64,000 nt of DNA from Oscillospiraceae bacterium (GCA_022787085.1 JALFVE010000033.1:25535-89534); one strand, 5' to 3'. Positions 1 through 9,763 are shown, numbered from the stretch's first letter. Notes: a model not told the origin generated them from the sequence alone. Program-made: numbers and translations.

Positions 1-132
1 AAGGCTCATAAATTCCATATCGTCAAGGGGAGGATATTTCTCCTGAAATTCCTCATAGCTCATGCCGTAGTTCTCACGGAAATATCTGTCCCGTCTTTCC
101 TCTTCCTCTGATGTTAAGTCATTTTTCTCCAA
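1..132 (-). CDS. Hypothetical protein, N-terminal fragment cut by window edge
   Basis: An open frame of 44 codons runs leftward off the window, beginning at a TTG whose first base is 132. It lies 5 bp after the hemW stop, with an AGAAGG ribosome site inside the hemW end. The visible part is acidic and hydrophilic, rich in Glu and Arg, with a Tyr-Glu-Glu-Phe-Gln segment. I do not recognise the family. Its position suggests it is the third gene of the lepA-hemW transcript. The start codon is inferred from spacing only. Confidence 0.55.
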   Translation of the reverse strand, partial: MEKNDLTSEEEERRDRYFRENYGMSYEEFQEKYPPLDDMEFMSL

Positions 133-137
133 AATAT

Positions 138-1220
138 TCAACCTTCTTCCAATGCATCGGAGAGCCTGCAAATTATGCTGTTTGAAACCAGAAATCCCTC
201 GGGAGTGAGGATTATCCGTCCGTCACGGATATAGAGAAGCCCATGAGCTTCAAGAGGCTTTGAGGCATGGATAAGCCTTTCACCCGCATTTCCCTCGGGG
301 ATCAAATATCCCTCGGAAAGCCTCAGAGCAAGCATGAGCCGCTCCTCCTCGCCGCAGGGCGAATCATCTGTTATGATCTCCCGCTGCCGTTCGCTGTTTA
401 TAAATGCATGAATATCCTTCGGAACGGCAAAGCGCTTTCCGTCAATGCAGGAATGAGCCGAAGGACCCACCCCGAAATAATCCTCACACCGCCAGTATTT
501 AAGATTATGGCGGCACTCAAAGCCCGATTTAGCAAAATTTGATATCTCATACTGATGAAATCCCTTTTCCTCAAGCGCATTGCAGGCGGATAAATATATC
601 TCTGCAGAAAGCTCCTCGTCCGCAATGTTTGAGATAAGCTCCTTATCCTCCGAAAGAGGAGTGCCCTCCTCGATTTTCAGCATATACGCCGAAATATGGG
701 TAATCCCAAGCTCCGAAAGTCTTTCAATATTCCGAAGGACCGTTTCTGTGCGCTGATAGGGGAGCCCCAGCATCAGGTCTGCGGAAATATTCTCAAAGCC
801 TGCCCTGTGAGCCGAAGCAACAGCACGAACCGCATGCTCCGAATCATGAAGCCGTCCGAGCATTTTAAGTTCAATGTCATCAAGGCTCTGAATACCCACC
901 GAAATGCGGTTTATTCCCGCCTGCCGAAATTCAATAAGCTTAGTAATATCCGCAGAATCGGGATTTATTTCCGTTGATATTTCAGCCTTGTCCGAAATAT
1001 CAGCCGCCGAAAGGATATCGGAGATCTGCCTGCCCGAAAGCAGTGAAGGAGTTCCTCCGCCGAAATAAACGGTGTTAAATATATCCTTTCGTGTCTTAAT
1101 ATTCCTGATTGCCGCCTGAACATAGCTGTCTGACAGCCCCGTGTCGGTGACGGAATAAAAATCGCAGTAGCGGCATTTTCTGCGGCAGAAGGGCACATGA
1201 ATGTAAAGCCCCTTATTCAT
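138..1220 (-). CDS. hemW: HemW-like radical SAM protein (coproporphyrinogen III oxidase-like)
   Basis: A 360-residue radical SAM protein. The 4Fe-4S cluster cysteines are Cys12, Cys16 and Cys19 in a CX3CX2C motif, followed by Asp-Phe-Tyr. A Phe-Gly-Gly-Gly-Thr-Pro SAM-binding loop follows near residue 53, and a HemN-type C-terminal domain completes the usual length for HemW. HemW is understood to act as a heme chaperone rather than a true HemN oxidase. The start overlaps the lepA stop by 8 bp, so the two are translationally coupled; lepA-hemW is a common gene order in Firmicutes. Confidence 0.9.
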   Translation of the reverse strand: MNKGLYIHVPFCRRKCRYCDFYSVTDTGLSDSYVQAAIRNIKTRKDIFNTVYFGGGTPSLLSGRQISDILSAADISDKAEISTEINPDSADITKLIEFRQAGINRISVGIQSLDDIELKMLGRLHDSEHAVRAVASAHRAGFENISADLMLGLPYQRTETVLRNIERLSELGITHISAYMLKIEEGTPLSEDKELISNIADEELSAEIYLSACNALEEKGFHQYEISNFAKSGFECRHNLKYWRCEDYFGVGPSAHSCIDGKRFAVPKDIHAFINSERQREIITDDSPCGEEERLMLALRLSEGYLIPEGNAGERLIHASKPLEAHGLLYIRDGRIILTPEGFLVSNSIICRLSDALEEG

Positions 1221-3030
1221 CCAGCTTCAGCACAGCCATGAAAGCCTCCTGAGGAACCTCAACGGTGCCCAGCTGCCTCATGCGCTTCTTGCCCTCCTTC
1301 TGCTTTTCAAGCAGCTTTTTCTTTCGGGTAATATCGCCGCCGTAGCACTTTGCAAGCACGTCCTTGCGCATAGCCTTGACCGTTTCTCTTGCAATGACCT
1401 TGCCGCCGATAGCCGCCTGAATGGGGACCTCAAAGAGCTGACGAGGGATATTGTCCTTGAGCTTTTCGGCAATTTTTCTTGCTCTGCCATATGCCTTGTC
1501 CGCATGGATAATAAAGCTGAGAGCGTCCACCACATCGCCGTTAAGCAGAACGTCAAGCTTAACAAGCTTAGATGGAGCATAGCCCATAAATTCATAATCA
1601 AAGGAAGCATAGCCTCTTGTGCGTGACTTGAGAGCGTCAAAGAAATCGTAAACAATTTCATTGAGAGGAAGCTCATAATGCAGCTCAACTCTGGTCTCGT
1701 CCAGATATTTCATATCCTTGAAAATGCCCCGTCTTTCCTGACAAAGCTCCATAATGCTTCCCACATAATCGGATGGGGAGAGAATGGAAGCCTTGACCAT
1801 GGGCTCCTCGGCGCAGGAAATGCTTGCAGGGTCGGGATAATTTGATGGATTATCAATAAAAACGGTCTCGCCGCTTGTGAGAGTGACCTTGTAAATAACC
1901 GAGGGAGCGGTGGTCACAAGATCGAGATTATATTCTCTTTCAAGTCTTTCCTGAATAATTTCCATGTGAAGAAGACCCAGAAATCCGCAGCGGAATCCGA
2001 AGCCTAAAGCGGCAGATGTCTCAGGCTCAAAGGAGAGAGCAGCGTCATTTAGCTGAAGCTTTTCAAGAGCCTCTCTCAGATCGCCGTATTTGGCGCCATC
2101 GGCAGGATAAATTCCCGAGAATACCATGGGATTGACCTCTCTGTAGCCGGGGAGCGGCTCGGGACAGGGATTATCGGCGTCTGTAACGGTGTCGCCAACC
2201 TTTGTATCGCCGATACTCTTGATAGATGCGGCGATATATCCGACCTCGCCCGCACAAAGACTGCCTGCGTTCACAAGATCAACAGCGCCCATAAATCCCG
2301 CCTCAACAACGGTAAATTCAGCGCCCGTAGCCATAAGCCTGATGGTCTGACCGATCTTGACAGAGCCGTCAACCACCCTCACATAAATGATAACGCCCTT
2401 GTAGGAATCGTAATAGCTGTCGAAAATAAGCGCCTTGAGGGGAGCATTGGGATCGCCCTTGGGAGCGGGAACATCCGTTACCACTCTCTCAAGCACCTCT
2501 TTGACATTGGTGCCGAGCTTAGCCGAAATCCTCGGAGCGTCCATTGCGGGAATACCGATAACGCTCTCCACCTCGGCGCAGACTCTTTCGGGGTCTGCGG
2601 AGGGCAGGTCTATCTTGTTCACAACGGGAACCACCTCAAGGTCATGCTCAATGGCAAGATAGGTGTTAGCAAGGGTCTGAGCCTCAATTCCCTGAGAAGC
2701 GTCCACCACGAGAACAGCGCCTTCGCAGGCTGCAAGTGAACGGGAAACCTCATAATTGAAGTCAACGTGACCCGGAGTGTCAATAAGATTAAAAACGTAT
2801 TCCTTACCGTCATCGGCGGTGTAAAGAAGCCTTACGGCACGGGCTTTAATGGTGATGCCGCGCTCTCTTTCGATATCCATGTTGTCAAGGAGCTGATCCT
2901 CCATGTCACGGAGGGCAACGGTGGAGGTAAGTTCGAGTATTCTGTCGGCAAGTGTGGATTTGCCGTGGTCTATATGGGCAATTATGCAGAAATTTCTGAT
3001 ATTGTTCTGATCCCGCTCCAAAAATAACAC
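1213..3030 (-). CDS. lepA: Elongation factor 4 (LepA) GTPase
   Basis: A 605-residue translational GTPase of normal LepA length. The G1 loop Ala-His-Ile-Asp-His-Gly-Lys-Ser-Thr is at residues 18-26, with switch RGITI, G3 DTPGHVDF and G4 NKIDLP following. Domains II, III and V and the LepA-specific C-terminal domain, ending in a basic [14 protein letters not shown] tail, are all present. The protein binds ribosomes and promotes back-translocation or remodelling of stalled complexes. It is the first gene of a leftward operon with hemW and has a clear promoter upstream. Confidence 0.96.
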   Translation of the reverse strand: MLFLERDQNNIRNFCIIAHIDHGKSTLADRILELTSTVALRDMEDQLLDNMDIERERGITIKARAVRLLYTADDGKEYVFNLIDTPGHVDFNYEVSRSLAACEGAVLVVDASQGIEAQTLANTYLAIEHDLEVVPVVNKIDLPSADPERVCAEVESVIGIPAMDAPRISAKLGTNVKEVLERVVTDVPAPKGDPNAPLKALIFDSYYDSYKGVIIYVRVVDGSVKIGQTIRLMATGAEFTVVEAGFMGAVDLVNAGSLCAGEVGYIAASIKSIGDTKVGDTVTDADNPCPEPLPGYREVNPMVFSGIYPADGAKYGDLREALEKLQLNDAALSFEPETSAALGFGFRCGFLGLLHMEIIQERLEREYNLDLVTTAPSVIYKVTLTSGETVFIDNPSNYPDPASISCAEEPMVKASILSPSDYVGSIMELCQERRGIFKDMKYLDETRVELHYELPLNEIVYDFFDALKSRTRGYASFDYEFMGYAPSKLVKLDVLLNGDVVDALSFIIHADKAYGRARKIAEKLKDNIPRQLFEVPIQAAIGGKVIARETVKAMRKDVLAKCYGGDITRKKKLLEKQKEGKKRMRQLGTVEVPQEAFMAVLKLDE

Positions 3031-3056
3031 ATCCTAACAAATTGATTTTACTCTTT

Positions 3057-3085
3057 ATTATAACACATCCGGGATAATTTGTAAA
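3057..3085 (-). promoter_or_regulatory. SigA-type promoter for lepA operon
   Basis: On the minus strand, TTTACA (3085-3080), a 17-bp spacer and TATAAT (3062-3057) lie 27 bp upstream of the lepA start. The -10 is consensus and the -35 has one mismatch. Confidence 0.75.
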
Positions 3086-3134
3086 GTAAGGGGAGGGTAA
3101 TTTGAAAAATAATCTTTTGTATCAAATGCACAAA

Positions 3135-3205
3135 AAACGTTTAAATAATTTGTTATGCAAAAATAACACATTACAGTTGAATAAAAACGTTTAATATGTT
3201 AAAAT
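3135..3205 (+). promoter_or_regulatory. Promoter and AAACGTTT palindromes upstream of cellobiose phosphorylase
   Basis: TTGAAT (3177-3182), a 17-bp spacer and TAAAAT (3200-3205) form a promoter. The perfect palindrome AAACGTTT occupies 3185-3192, inside the spacer, and a second copy lies at 3135-3142. A core CG flanked by A and T runs is typical of LacI/GalR-family operators, so a bound repressor would block polymerase. The regulator is not identified. Confidence 0.6.
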
Positions 3206-3217
3206 AATATAAGCGAT

Positions 3218-3282
3218 ATGCCCGAAAATTACTCCGCAGGGGAAAATTAGCGGCAGCACGGGCATATTTCCCCTTGCAGGGG
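3218..3282 (+). other. Structured 5' leader of cellobiose phosphorylase mRNA
   Basis: Starting close to the predicted transcript 5' end, ATGCCCG (3218-3224) pairs with CGGGCAT (3259-3265) around an inner CCGC/GCGG pair. A second small hairpin, CCCCT-N3-AGGGG, follows at 3270-3282. No U-run follows, so this is not a simple terminator. It could stabilise the message or be regulatory. Confidence 0.45.
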
Positions 3283-3316
3283 AAGCTTTAAATATTATGA
3301 AAATGAGGTATGTTCA

Positions 3317-5785
3317 ATGAAATTCGGTTTCTTTGATGACGCTAACAAGGAGTATGTTATCACATCTCCCAAAACCCCTTATCCCTGGATAAACTATCTT
3401 GGAACACAGGACTTTTTCAGCCTTATCTCCAATACCGCAGGCGGCTACAGCTTCTATAAGGACGCACGTCTTGCAAGAATCACCCGTTACCGCTACAACA
3501 ACGTTCCCGCAGACGCAGGCGGACGCTATTTCTACATAAACGATAACGGCACCGTCTGGAATCCCGGCTGGTCTCCCGTAAAGACCGAGCTTGACGAATA
3601 TGTCTGCCGTCACGGTATGGGCTATACTATCATCAAGGGCAAAAAGAACGGTCTTTCCGCCGAAGTAACATTCTTTGTTCCTCAGAATTTCACAGGAGAG
3701 GTTCAGAAGGTCGTTCTCAAGAACGAGACAAGCGAAAAGAAGTCCTTCAAGCTTTTCTCATTTGTTGAATGGTGCCTCTGGGACGCACAGGACGACTCTG
3801 CAAACTTCCAGAGAAACTTCAACACAGGCGAGGTCGAGATCGAGGGCAGCACCATCTACCACAAGACCGAGTATAAGGAAAGAAGAAACCACTTTGCATT
3901 CTATACCGTAAATGAGTCCATCGACGGCTATGATACCGACCGTGAGACCTTCATGGGCAGCATTTACAATGATTTTGCAAATCCCGAGACAGTATTTGCA
4001 GGCGAGCCTAAGAACTCCGTAGCAGACGGCTGGTCTCCCGTAGCATCCCACTGCAAGAGTATTACCCTCGAAGCAGGCGAGACAAAGACTCTCGTTTACG
4101 TTCTGGGCTATGTTGAGAATCCCTATCCCGAGAAGTTCAACGCAGACGGCTCTATGAACAAGTCAAGAGCATACGAGATGATGAAGAAATTCGACTCCGC
4201 AGACAAGGCTGATGCCGCTCTTGCAGAGCTGAAGCAGACATGGGACGAGCTTCTTGCTAAGTATACCATTTCTTCTCCCGACGAGAAGCTTAACAGACAG
4301 GTAAATATCTGGAATCAGTATCAGTGCATGGTTACATTCAACCTTTCCCGTTCCGCCTCCTACTTTGAGAGCGGAATCGGCAGAGGCATGGGCTTCCGTG
4401 ATTCCAACCAGGATATTCTGGGCTTTGTTCATCAGATCCCCGAGAGAGCAAGGGAGAGAATCCTTGATATCGCCGCAACTCAGCTTGAGGACGGCGGAAA
4501 CTACCATCAGTATCAGCCCCTTACCAAGAAGGGCAACGATGCAGCAGGCACAAACTTCAATGACGACCCTCTGTGGATGATCCTTTCCACAGCAGCATAC
4601 ATCAAGGAAACAGGCGATTACGATATCCTCAGGGAAAAGGTAGATTACAAGAACGATCCTGCTCTTGCACAGCCCCTCCTCGACCACCTGAAGAGAAGCT
4701 TCTATCATGTTGTTAATAACAAGGGTCCTCACGGTCTGCCCCTTATCGGACGTGCCGACTGGAACGACTGCCTTAACCTGAACTGCTTCTCCCGTGTACC
4801 CGGCGAGAGCTTCCAGAATACCGCCAGCAATATTGCCAAGGAGGTTGACCCCGAAACAGGCGCACCTCTCAACGAGCAGACCGCAGAATCCGTGATGATC
4901 GCAGGTATGTTCACATACATCGGACCCGAGTACGTTGAGCTCTGCCGCAGAATGGGCGACAATGCCGAGGCTGACAAGGCTCAGGCAGAGATCGACAAGA
5001 TGAAGCAGGCAATCATCGACTACGGCTGGGACGGCGACTGGTTCCTCCGTGCATACGACGCATACGGCAAGAAGGTCGGTTCTCACGAGAACGAAGAGGG
5101 CAAGATATTCATCGAGCCTCAGGGCTTCTGCATTATGTCCGATATCGGCGGCAAGGAATTTACCGAAAAGACCATGGCAAGCATCGAGAAATATCTTGGC
5201 ACCGAGCATGGACTTGTTCTCAACAATCCCGCATTTACAAGATATATCGTTGAATACGGCGAGATCTCCACATATCCCGGCGGATATAAGGAGAATGCAG
5301 GTATCTTCTGCCATAACAACGCATGGATCATGTGCGCAGCCGCATACGCAGGCATGGGCGACACAGCATATGACTACTATACAAGGATCGCTCCCGCATT
5401 CCAGGAGGACGAGAAGCTCCACAGGACCGAGCCTTATGTATATGCACAGATGATCGCAGGAAAGGACGCAAAGCGTTTCGGTGAGGCAAAGAACAGCTGG
5501 CTCACAGGAACAGCGGCATGGAACTTTGTTGCTATCTCCCAGTATATCCTTGGCATTATTCCCGATTACAGCGGACTCAAGATCGACCCCTCCATACCCA
5601 AGGCATGGGACGGCTACTCCGTAACACGTCAGTTCAGAGGAGCTACCTTCAACATCAAGATCGAGAATCCCGACCACGTTTCCAAGGGAATCAAGTCCCT
5701 CACCGTTGACGGCAAGGCAGTTGACGGAAATGTTATCACCGACATCACAGCAGGCACTCACGAAGTAGTTGCAGTAATGGGCTGA
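3317..5785 (+). CDS. cbpA: Cellobiose phosphorylase, GH94
   Basis: An 822-residue cytoplasmic enzyme with no signal peptide. It splits cellobiose with phosphate into alpha-glucose 1-phosphate and glucose, saving ATP. The length and the N-terminal beta-sandwich plus (alpha/alpha)6 barrel layout fit GH94 cellobiose phosphorylases. The catalytic acid is Asp484 in an Arg-Ala-Asp-Trp-Asn-Asp-Cys-Leu-Asn motif, and [12 protein letters not shown] near residue 355 is characteristic. A GAGGT ribosome site precedes the ATG. It is monocistronic, with its own promoter, operator-like palindromes and terminator. Cellodextrin phosphorylase is a less likely alternative because that enzyme is usually longer. 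Confidence 0.93.
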   Translation: MKFGFFDDANKEYVITSPKTPYPWINYLGTQDFFSLISNTAGGYSFYKDARLARITRYRYNNVPADAGGRYFYINDNGTVWNPGWSPVKTELDEYVCRHGMGYTIIKGKKNGLSAEVTFFVPQNFTGEVQKVVLKNETSEKKSFKLFSFVEWCLWDAQDDSANFQRNFNTGEVEIEGSTIYHKTEYKERRNHFAFYTVNESIDGYDTDRETFMGSIYNDFANPETVFAGEPKNSVADGWSPVASHCKSITLEAGETKTLVYVLGYVENPYPEKFNADGSMNKSRAYEMMKKFDSADKADAALAELKQTWDELLAKYTISSPDEKLNRQVNIWNQYQCMVTFNLSRSASYFESGIGRGMGFRDSNQDILGFVHQIPERARERILDIAATQLEDGGNYHQYQPLTKKGNDAAGTNFNDDPLWMILSTAAYIKETGDYDILREKVDYKNDPALAQPLLDHLKRSFYHVVNNKGPHGLPLIGRADWNDCLNLNCFSRVPGESFQNTASNIAKEVDPETGAPLNEQTAESVMIAGMFTYIGPEYVELCRRMGDNAEADKAQAEIDKMKQAIIDYGWDGDWFLRAYDAYGKKVGSHENEEGKIFIEPQGFCIMSDIGGKEFTEKTMASIEKYLGTEHGLVLNNPAFTRYIVEYGEISTYPGGYKENAGIFCHNNAWIMCAAAYAGMGDTAYDYYTRIAPAFQEDEKLHRTEPYVYAQMIAGKDAKRFGEAKNSWLTGTAAWNFVAISQYILGIIPDYSGLKIDPSIPKAWDGYSVTRQFRGATFNIKIENPDHVSKGIKSLTVDGKAVDGNVITDITAGTHEVVAVMG

Positions 5786-5808
5786 TAATATTACAGAATA
5801 AAAAAGCA

Positions 5809-5842
5809 AGCCCCCGCAGTCTCTTGACCGCGGGGGCTTTTC
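5809..5842 (+). terminator. Rho-independent terminator after cellobiose phosphorylase
   Basis: AGCCCCCGC (5809-5817) pairs perfectly with GCGGGGGCT (5830-5838) and is followed by TTTT. Confidence 0.9.
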
Positions 5843-5879
5843 GGCGCTATGCCGTGCTTATCGGGTTACGGGAAAAAAA

Positions 5880-5993
5880 TCAGCAGCCGGTGTTGCAGAT
5901 GCCGTTGCCATTGCCGCAGCAGAAGAAGAGAACGAGAAGGATGATGATAATCCAGCAGCAGTTGAATCCGCCAAATCCGCAGTTGCAGTTCAT
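5880..5993 (-). CDS. Cys- and Gly-rich membrane micropeptide, 37 residues
   Basis: This short frame begins at an ATG 9 nt after a strong AAAGGAG site, which decides the start over a longer in-frame extension upstream. The peptide starts Met-Asn-Cys-Asn-Cys with Gly and Phe, then has a continuous hydrophobic stretch Trp-Ile4-Leu2-Val-Leu-Phe2, then a second Cys/Gly/Asn cluster ending in Cys. In all, 7 of 37 residues are Cys. It resembles small Cys/Gly-rich single-helix membrane peptides, such as those linked to sporulation, in Firmicutes, but I cannot assign a family. The leader upstream contains an ACCCT-N2-AGGGT dyad within a longer hairpin. Function is unknown. Confidence 0.7.
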   Translation of the reverse strand: MNCNCGFGGFNCCWIIIILLVLFFCCGNGNGICNTGC

Positions 5994-6149
5994 AAAAAAA
6001 CGCTCCTTTGTAAAATGTATTGAGCCGGACCCTAAAGGGTATGCTCGGAAGGCTTTTGCTCGGCGGCGTTTTCCGCTTTGTCTTGCCTTCATAGTTCATA
6101 TTATGCCATGGAGCGGAAATGGTGCAGAGAAGAAAAATATTTTTCGGGG

Positions 6150-6185
6150 AATAAAAAACGCCCTCCGCAAAAGAGCGGAGAGCAT
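6150..6185 (-). terminator. Terminator of the membrane-anchored secreted protein gene
   Basis: Read on the minus strand, CTCCGC-N6-GCGGAG with short flanking pairing is followed by a run of six T. It sits directly after the stop at 6197. Confidence 0.8.
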
Positions 6186-6196
6186 TCAAGTGGGCA

Positions 6197-6889
6197 TTAT
6201 TCCTTGCTGTTCTTGTCCATCTTGACGTATTTGCCGAGGGTGGGGTCATAGGCATAGCTTGTTTTTCTCTTGAGGATGATCATAAATACCACGATGATAA
6301 TAATGATTATCGCAAGAGCGGAGGCAAGAACAATTATCAAAGCGTTTTTGTAAGCCTCGGCACGCTGTGCGTCGGTCATTTCAATGTACATATCTTCGCC
6401 GCAGTTGGTGATGGTGCAGCTTTTCAGAGTGAGATTAACGCCGTTTGTAGCTCCGATGTTTATGGAGTCAACCCCTGAGAAATCGTAGGTCCCGTAAGCA
6501 GCTGCCATGTCAGCATAATTGAAAACAGCGTGTTCATCGTCATATTCGACAGGAGCCACCTTTGCCCATACGCTTCCTGATGAGTTCGCCATCGGGGTAT
6601 CGGGGAAAGACCAGCTCTGAACGATAAGCTCGACGGGGGAGGAGCCGGTGCTTCCGGATATGTACTCGCAGGAATATGTAACAATAACCTGGGAATCTTC
6701 GGTTATCTTAGTGGGATCGTAATGATCCATTCCGATGGAATAGCTTGCCCATGGCTCGAGAACGGGAGCGCCCGAAACATCGAAATCGAAATCCTTAACA
6801 GCAGCGCTGACGCCTGCGGAAAGGGAGAGGGTAAGAGCCGCAGCGCTTACAGCAGCGGTGATTTTTCTGAATAATGACCTGATATCCAT
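6197..6889 (-). CDS. Secreted protein with C-terminal membrane anchor, possible carbohydrate-binding ectodomain
   Basis: A 230-residue protein. Residues 1-30 form a signal peptide with an AGVSAA cleavage region. Residues 30-175 are a polar, aromatic-rich beta-type ectodomain with several Trp and Tyr. Residues 183-206 form a strongly hydrophobic helix (Ala/Ile/Val), followed by a short Lys-rich cytoplasmic tail. The ectodomain layout recalls carbohydrate-binding modules of ruminal bacteria, and the neighbours are glycoside enzymes, but no catalytic motif is visible and the binding role is inference. The gene is monocistronic with its own promoter and terminator. Confidence 0.75.
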   Translation of the reverse strand: MDIRSLFRKITAAVSAAALTLSLSAGVSAAVKDFDFDVSGAPVLEPWASYSIGMDHYDPTKITEDSQVIVTYSCEYISGSTGSSPVELIVQSWSFPDTPMANSSGSVWAKVAPVEYDDEHAVFNYADMAAAYGTYDFSGVDSINIGATNGVNLTLKSCTITNCGEDMYIEMTDAQRAEAYKNALIIVLASALAIIIIIIVVFMIILKRKTSYAYDPTLGKYVKMDKNSKE

Positions 6890-6960
6890 TTGACTGCACG
6901 ACCTTTTCTAAAAAGTAAAATGTGATGATAATAACAAAAAAGTTATGAGACTTTTGTATA

Positions 6961-6989
6961 AATATACCACAAGGAAAAGGGGTTGTCAA
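6961..6989 (-). promoter_or_regulatory. Promoter of membrane-anchored secreted protein
   Basis: On the minus strand, consensus TTGACA (6989-6984), a 17-bp spacer and TATATT (6966-6961) lie about 70 bp upstream of the start codon. Confidence 0.8.
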
Positions 6990-7008
6990 TTAAAAGATTT
7001 TTAAGATT

Positions 7009-7034
7009 GTTTCGAAACGGTGAATTAAACGTTT
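7009..7034. promoter_or_regulatory. Two palindromic operator-like sites in the divergent region
   Basis: The palindromes GTTTCGAAAC (7009-7018) and AAACGTTT (7027-7034) are separated by 8 bp. The second is the same palindrome found twice upstream of cellobiose phosphorylase. They lie between the divergent promoters of the anchored secreted protein and the alpha-xylosidase, so a shared LacI-type regulator is plausible. Confidence 0.45.
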
Positions 7035-7078
7035 TAAATAACAAATTCATCTAATTGAATAAAAATTTAATAAAATGG

Positions 7079-7107
7079 TTGAAAAAATAAGTTTAATATG
7101 ATATAAT
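7079..7107 (+). promoter_or_regulatory. Distal promoter of alpha-xylosidase gene
   Basis: TTGAAA (7079-7084), a 17-bp spacer and TATAAT (7102-7107) with an extended TGA element. A short frame of 11 codons with a GGGGGAG ribosome site (7160-7195) follows in the leader and could be a leader peptide, but it may be chance. Confidence 0.5.
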
Positions 7108-7191
7108 ATAAATATATTGAGATTTCAGCAGTTCAGCTGACGGGGGAGAGGATCTTATAATGTTAATAAGCTGTAAAATTTTAAAAAGCCC

Positions 7192-7233
7192 TTGACAATC
7201 CCTTGTTAATGTTATACAATGTAAACGATAACA
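7192..7233 (+). promoter_or_regulatory. Proximal promoter with cre-like operator for alpha-xylosidase
   Basis: TTGACA (7192-7197), a 17-bp spacer and TACAAT (7215-7220) form a strong promoter. ATGTAAACGATAACA (7219-7233) matches the Gram-positive catabolite-response consensus WTGNAANCGNWNNCW at every defined position. It overlaps the -10 and start site, as expected for a repressing CcpA or other LacI-family protein. Confidence 0.75.
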
Positions 7234-7265
7234 TTTGACAATGATTTATATTTCCTTGTCAAATG
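7232..7265 (+). repeat. Perfect 10-bp inverted repeat at alpha-xylosidase transcript start
   Basis: CATTTGACAA (7232-7241) and TTGTCAAATG (7256-7265) are exact reverse complements separated by 14 bp, immediately after the cre-like site. It could be a regulator site or a 5' hairpin in the mRNA. Confidence 0.6.
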
Positions 7266-7338
7266 AAAATCACGGCACAGCCGATAAATAAAAAGTAAAA
7301 TAGCATACATATAATAAAATTCAAGGAGGACATCTATT

Positions 7339-9690
7339 ATGAAATTTGCAGACGGCTTCTGGCTCAATCAGAGAGGCTACGAGGTAAACTACGCATCTCA
7401 GGCATATGAGATCACCCCCGTTAAAAACGGTCTCAACGTTTACGCCACCACTCAGTACATCCAGAACAGAGGAATGACCCTGGGCGGTCCCTGCCTCGAC
7501 ATCACCTTCACCTCTACTCAGAAGGACGTAATCAAGGTATCCATTGACCATTTCAAGGGTGCGCTGAATAACTCACCCAAGTTCGAGCTTGAGGAAGATC
7601 AGGGCTATACACCTACTATCACCGAGAAGGACGACTGCTGGGAGATCCTGAGCGGCGATACCAAGGTGGTTATCGGCAAGTTTAACTGGACAGTTCAGTA
7701 TTATTATAAGGACAAGAGGCTCACAGGCGGCGCATGGAGAAGTGCATCCGTTATCAAGGAGAGCAAGTTCAAGACCTCTGCACGCCTAAACTCCATGCAG
7801 GACGATACCTTCTGGAGCTATCCTCAGGACGAGAGAGGCACCTTTATCCGTGAGCAGTTCACAATGAACGTCGGTGAATATTTCTACGGCTTCGGTGAGA
7901 AGTTCACACCCTTTGTAAAGAACGGTCAGAACGTTGAAACATGGAATTCCGACGGCGGAACCTGCTCCGAGCAGTCCTATAAGTGCATCCCCTTCTATGT
8001 ATCCTCCACAGGCTACGGCGTTCTGGTAAATTCCTCCGATAAGGTATCCTTCGAGGTATGCTCCGATACGGTTTCCAAGGTATCCTTCACCGTTCCCGGA
8101 GAGAGACTTGAGTATTTCATCATCGGCGGCGCAGATATTCCCGAGGTGCTTTCAAATTACACTACCCTTTCAGGCAAGCCTGCCCTTCCTCCGGCATATA
8201 CCTTCGGTCTCTGGCTCACCACCTCCTTCACAACAAATTATGACGAGGAAACAGTTACCTCCTTTATTGACGGCATGGCTGAGAGAGATATTCCTCTCCA
8301 GGTGTTCCACTTCGACTGCTTCTGGATGAAGGAATTCCAGTGGTGCGATTTCGAGTGGGATAAGAGACAGTTCCCCGACCCCGCAGCAATGCTCAATAGA
8401 CTCAAGACCGATAAGAACCTTGAGATCTGCGTCTGGATAAATCCCTATATCGCACAGCGCTCCAAGCTCTTTGACGAGGGCGTAGAGGGCGGATATTTCA
8501 TCAAGAATCCCGACGGCAGCGTGTTCCAGGCAGAGCTCTGGCAGCCCGGAATGGCGATCGTTGACTTTACCAATCCCGCAGCCTGCGAGTGGTATGCTTC
8601 CAAGCTCAGAGTTCTCTGCGAAATGGGCGTAAACTGCTTCAAAACCGACTTCGGCGAGAGAATACCCACCAATGTTAAGTATTTCGACGGCTCCGACCCC
8701 ATCGCAATGCACAATTACTATACATATCTCTACAATAAGACCGTATTCAACGTACTGAAAGAATATTACGGCGAGAATAAGGCTTGCCTCTTTGCCCGCT
8801 CCGCAACCGTCGGCGGACAGAAATTCCCCGTACATTGGGGCGGCGACTGCTCTGCCGAATACACCTCCATGGCAGAGACTATCCGCGGCGGACTTTCCCT
8901 CTGTATGTCGGGCTTCGGCTTCTTCAGCCACGATATGTCGGGCTTTGAGGCAACAGCACCCGCAGATATCTATAAGAGATGGGCAGCCTTCGGTCTTCTT
9001 TCAACACATTCCCGTCTCCACGGAAACTCCTCCTATCGTGTTCCCTGGCTCTTCGATAAGGACGGCTCCACCGAGTGCGTTGACGTTCTCCGCTTCTTCA
9101 CCAAGCTCAAGGGCAGACTCATGCCATATATCTGGGCACAGGCTGTCAAGACCCATGAGACAGGCGTTCCTATGATGAGAGCAATGGTTATCGACTTTGC
9201 AAATGAGCCCGCCTGCCTTACTCTTGATAAGCAGTATATGTTCGGTGAGAATATCCTGGTTGCGCCTATCCTCAACGATCAGGGAACAGTTGAATTTTAC
9301 GTTCCCGAGGGAACATGGACAGATATCATCAGCGGACAGGTTTACGAGGGCGGCAAATTCTATACTCAGAAGTACGATTATTTCGGACTTCCCTGCCTTG
9401 CAAAGCCCGGCAGTATAATCGGTTACGGCAGCTTCGAGAGAGATTTCGAGTATGATTATCTTGAGGGCACCGAGTTTGTAATCTATGCACCCGAGGAGGG
9501 GGTAAAGACAAGCGCAAAGGTTTACGATACCGAAGCAAATCAGGTATTCGAGATCTCCGCAGTCCGTCACGGCGACAGCGTAGAGGTATCCTATACCAAT
9601 ACCGATAAGAGCTTCTCGGTAAAGGTAGCAGGCGGCGAGGCTGTAAAGGTAAACCCCACAGCAGAAGGCAAGGTAATAATCAAGCTTTGA
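7339..9690 (+). CDS. yicI: Alpha-xylosidase, GH31 (YicI type)
   Basis: A 783-residue cytoplasmic GH31 enzyme that removes alpha-linked xylose from the non-reducing end of xyloglucan oligosaccharides such as isoprimeverose. The catalytic nucleophile is Asp437 in Lys-Thr-Asp-Phe-Gly-Glu and the acid/base is Asp503 in His-Trp-Gly-Gly-Asp. The substrate-pocket segment FDCFWMKEFQWCDFEWD near residue 325 closely follows E. coli YicI and favours alpha-xylosidase over alpha-glucosidase. No signal peptide is present. An AAGGAGGA ribosome site precedes the ATG. A terminator separates it from the downstream AraC gene. Confidence 0.92.
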   Translation: MKFADGFWLNQRGYEVNYASQAYEITPVKNGLNVYATTQYIQNRGMTLGGPCLDITFTSTQKDVIKVSIDHFKGALNNSPKFELEEDQGYTPTITEKDDCWEILSGDTKVVIGKFNWTVQYYYKDKRLTGGAWRSASVIKESKFKTSARLNSMQDDTFWSYPQDERGTFIREQFTMNVGEYFYGFGEKFTPFVKNGQNVETWNSDGGTCSEQSYKCIPFYVSSTGYGVLVNSSDKVSFEVCSDTVSKVSFTVPGERLEYFIIGGADIPEVLSNYTTLSGKPALPPAYTFGLWLTTSFTTNYDEETVTSFIDGMAERDIPLQVFHFDCFWMKEFQWCDFEWDKRQFPDPAAMLNRLKTDKNLEICVWINPYIAQRSKLFDEGVEGGYFIKNPDGSVFQAELWQPGMAIVDFTNPAACEWYASKLRVLCEMGVNCFKTDFGERIPTNVKYFDGSDPIAMHNYYTYLYNKTVFNVLKEYYGENKACLFARSATVGGQKFPVHWGGDCSAEYTSMAETIRGGLSLCMSGFGFFSHDMSGFEATAPADIYKRWAAFGLLSTHSRLHGNSSYRVPWLFDKDGSTECVDVLRFFTKLKGRLMPYIWAQAVKTHETGVPMMRAMVIDFANEPACLTLDKQYMFGENILVAPILNDQGTVEFYVPEGTWTDIISGQVYEGGKFYTQKYDYFGLPCLAKPGSIIGYGSFERDFEYDYLEGTEFVIYAPEEGVKTSAKVYDTEANQVFEISAVRHGDSVEVSYTNTDKSFSVKVAGGEAVKVNPTAEGKVIIKL

Positions 9691-9710
9691 TAAAAAACTA
9701 AACTCATTTG

Positions 9711-9744
9711 GACGGCTTCGGCATAAATTTGCCGAAGCCGTTTT
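9711..9744 (+). terminator. Terminator between alpha-xylosidase and AraC genes
   Basis: ACGGCTTCGGC (9712-9722) pairs perfectly with GCCGAAGCCGT (9731-9741), followed by TTTG. The U-run is short, so some read-through into the regulator gene is possible. Confidence 0.75.
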
Positions 9745-9763
9745 GAAAAATCGGGGTGATGGG

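Noticed and set aside
4163..5809. Long minus-strand open frame of 548 codons opposite the cellobiose phosphorylase gene
   Set aside because: It lies wholly antisense to a clear GH94 gene, is Cys- and Val-rich in a way set by the complementary codons, and has no domain, promoter or ribosome site.
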